DNA from: Methanosarcinales archaeon
GTDB lineage: Archaea > Halobacteriota > Syntropharchaeia > Alkanophagales > Methanospirareceae
Assembly (NCBI GenBank): GCA_025464425.1
Contig: JAODGV010000054.1
Location: 1-5,891 of the forward strand
DNA: 5,891 nt
Direction: 5' to 3'
Shown: piece after piece, positions 5,867 to 5,891 of the stretch
How positions within the stretch are numbered: the first letter of the stretch is position 1
Layout: each line of letters opens with the position of its first letter
Made by a program: the position numbers and the translations under genes
Notes under the pieces: generated by a model
Seen by the model: only the letters and a program-made list of their open reading frames with translations
Told to the model about the DNA's origin: nothing
Databases searched by the model: none

Positions 5867-5891
5867 AGATGGAGAAGTTCGATCAGAGGGA
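5859..5891 (+). CDS. Possible start of an unidentified ORF, 3' partial
   Basis: An ATG at 5859 opens a frame, MIEDGEVRSEG, that runs off the window. It overlaps the end of the integrase remnant, and a purine-rich AGGTGAGGAAG stretch lies directly before it. A second ATG at 5869 opens another frame (MEKFDQR) that also stays open. Eleven residues or fewer cannot be assigned to a family, and either frame could be chance. Confidence 0.2.
   Translation, partial: MIEDGEVRSEG

Noticed and set aside
1..5891. CRISPR arrays, tRNA or rRNA genes, complete insertion sequences
   Set aside because: No regularly spaced repeats, cloverleaf-like segments or terminal inverted repeats were seen; repeated AAGATA/GAGATA strings come from common Lys-Ile and Glu-Ile codons.

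Overview
The window looks like part of the chromosome of an uncultured anaerobic archaeon of the methane- or alkane-oxidising / methanogen-related Euryarchaeota (ANME-1/Methanophagales- or Syntrophoarchaeum-like). This rests on three things: a complete set of heterodisulfide reductase (Hdr) subunits, very heavy use of ATA for isoleucine, and tightly overlapping genes that all end in TGA. The taxonomic call is inference from gene content and codon use; no marker gene is present.

Layout: nearly the whole window (1-5664) is one plus-strand operon, mvhD (5' end cut off) - FrhB/FdhB-like F420 oxidoreductase subunit - hdrC - hdrB - hdrA. Three of the four junctions are 4-base stop/start overlaps (ATGA, ATGA, GTGA); the fourth (FdhB-like/hdrC) is a 16-base gap. 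hdrA ends at an inverted repeat plus T7 tract that resembles an intrinsic terminator. Immediately downstream (about 5689-5866) lies the 3' end of a tyrosine recombinase (XerC/D-type integrase). It has lost its 5' part and is frameshifted by one extra base. The last ~30 bases may begin another small ORF.

How the genes work together: MvhD ([2Fe-2S] adaptor) and HdrABC normally receive electrons from a hydrogenase or formate dehydrogenase. Here no hydrogenase large or small subunit is visible. The partner is instead an FrhB/FdhB-type flavoprotein with two or more [4Fe-4S] motifs, so the expected electron carrier is coenzyme F420 (F420H2/F420). HdrC and HdrB carry complete ligand sets (two cubane clusters, and two five-cysteine CCG sets), so the thiol/disulfide site should be active. 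The likely overall role is a soluble F420-dependent, possibly flavin-bifurcating or confurcating, Hdr complex acting on CoM-SH/CoB-SH or a related thiol pair.

The most unusual element is HdrA. It is 906 residues long and consists of an extra HdrA flavoprotein module fused in front of a second, standard-order HdrA. Neither half has the inserted ferredoxin domain. The first half keeps the C-x10-C-x3-CC cysteine patch, while the second half has D, S, S and S at exactly the same spacing. The HdrA N-terminal Fe-S domain, which sits between the two modules, has also lost most of its cysteines. The protein therefore looks like a single-chain asymmetric pseudo-dimer with a rebuilt electron path.
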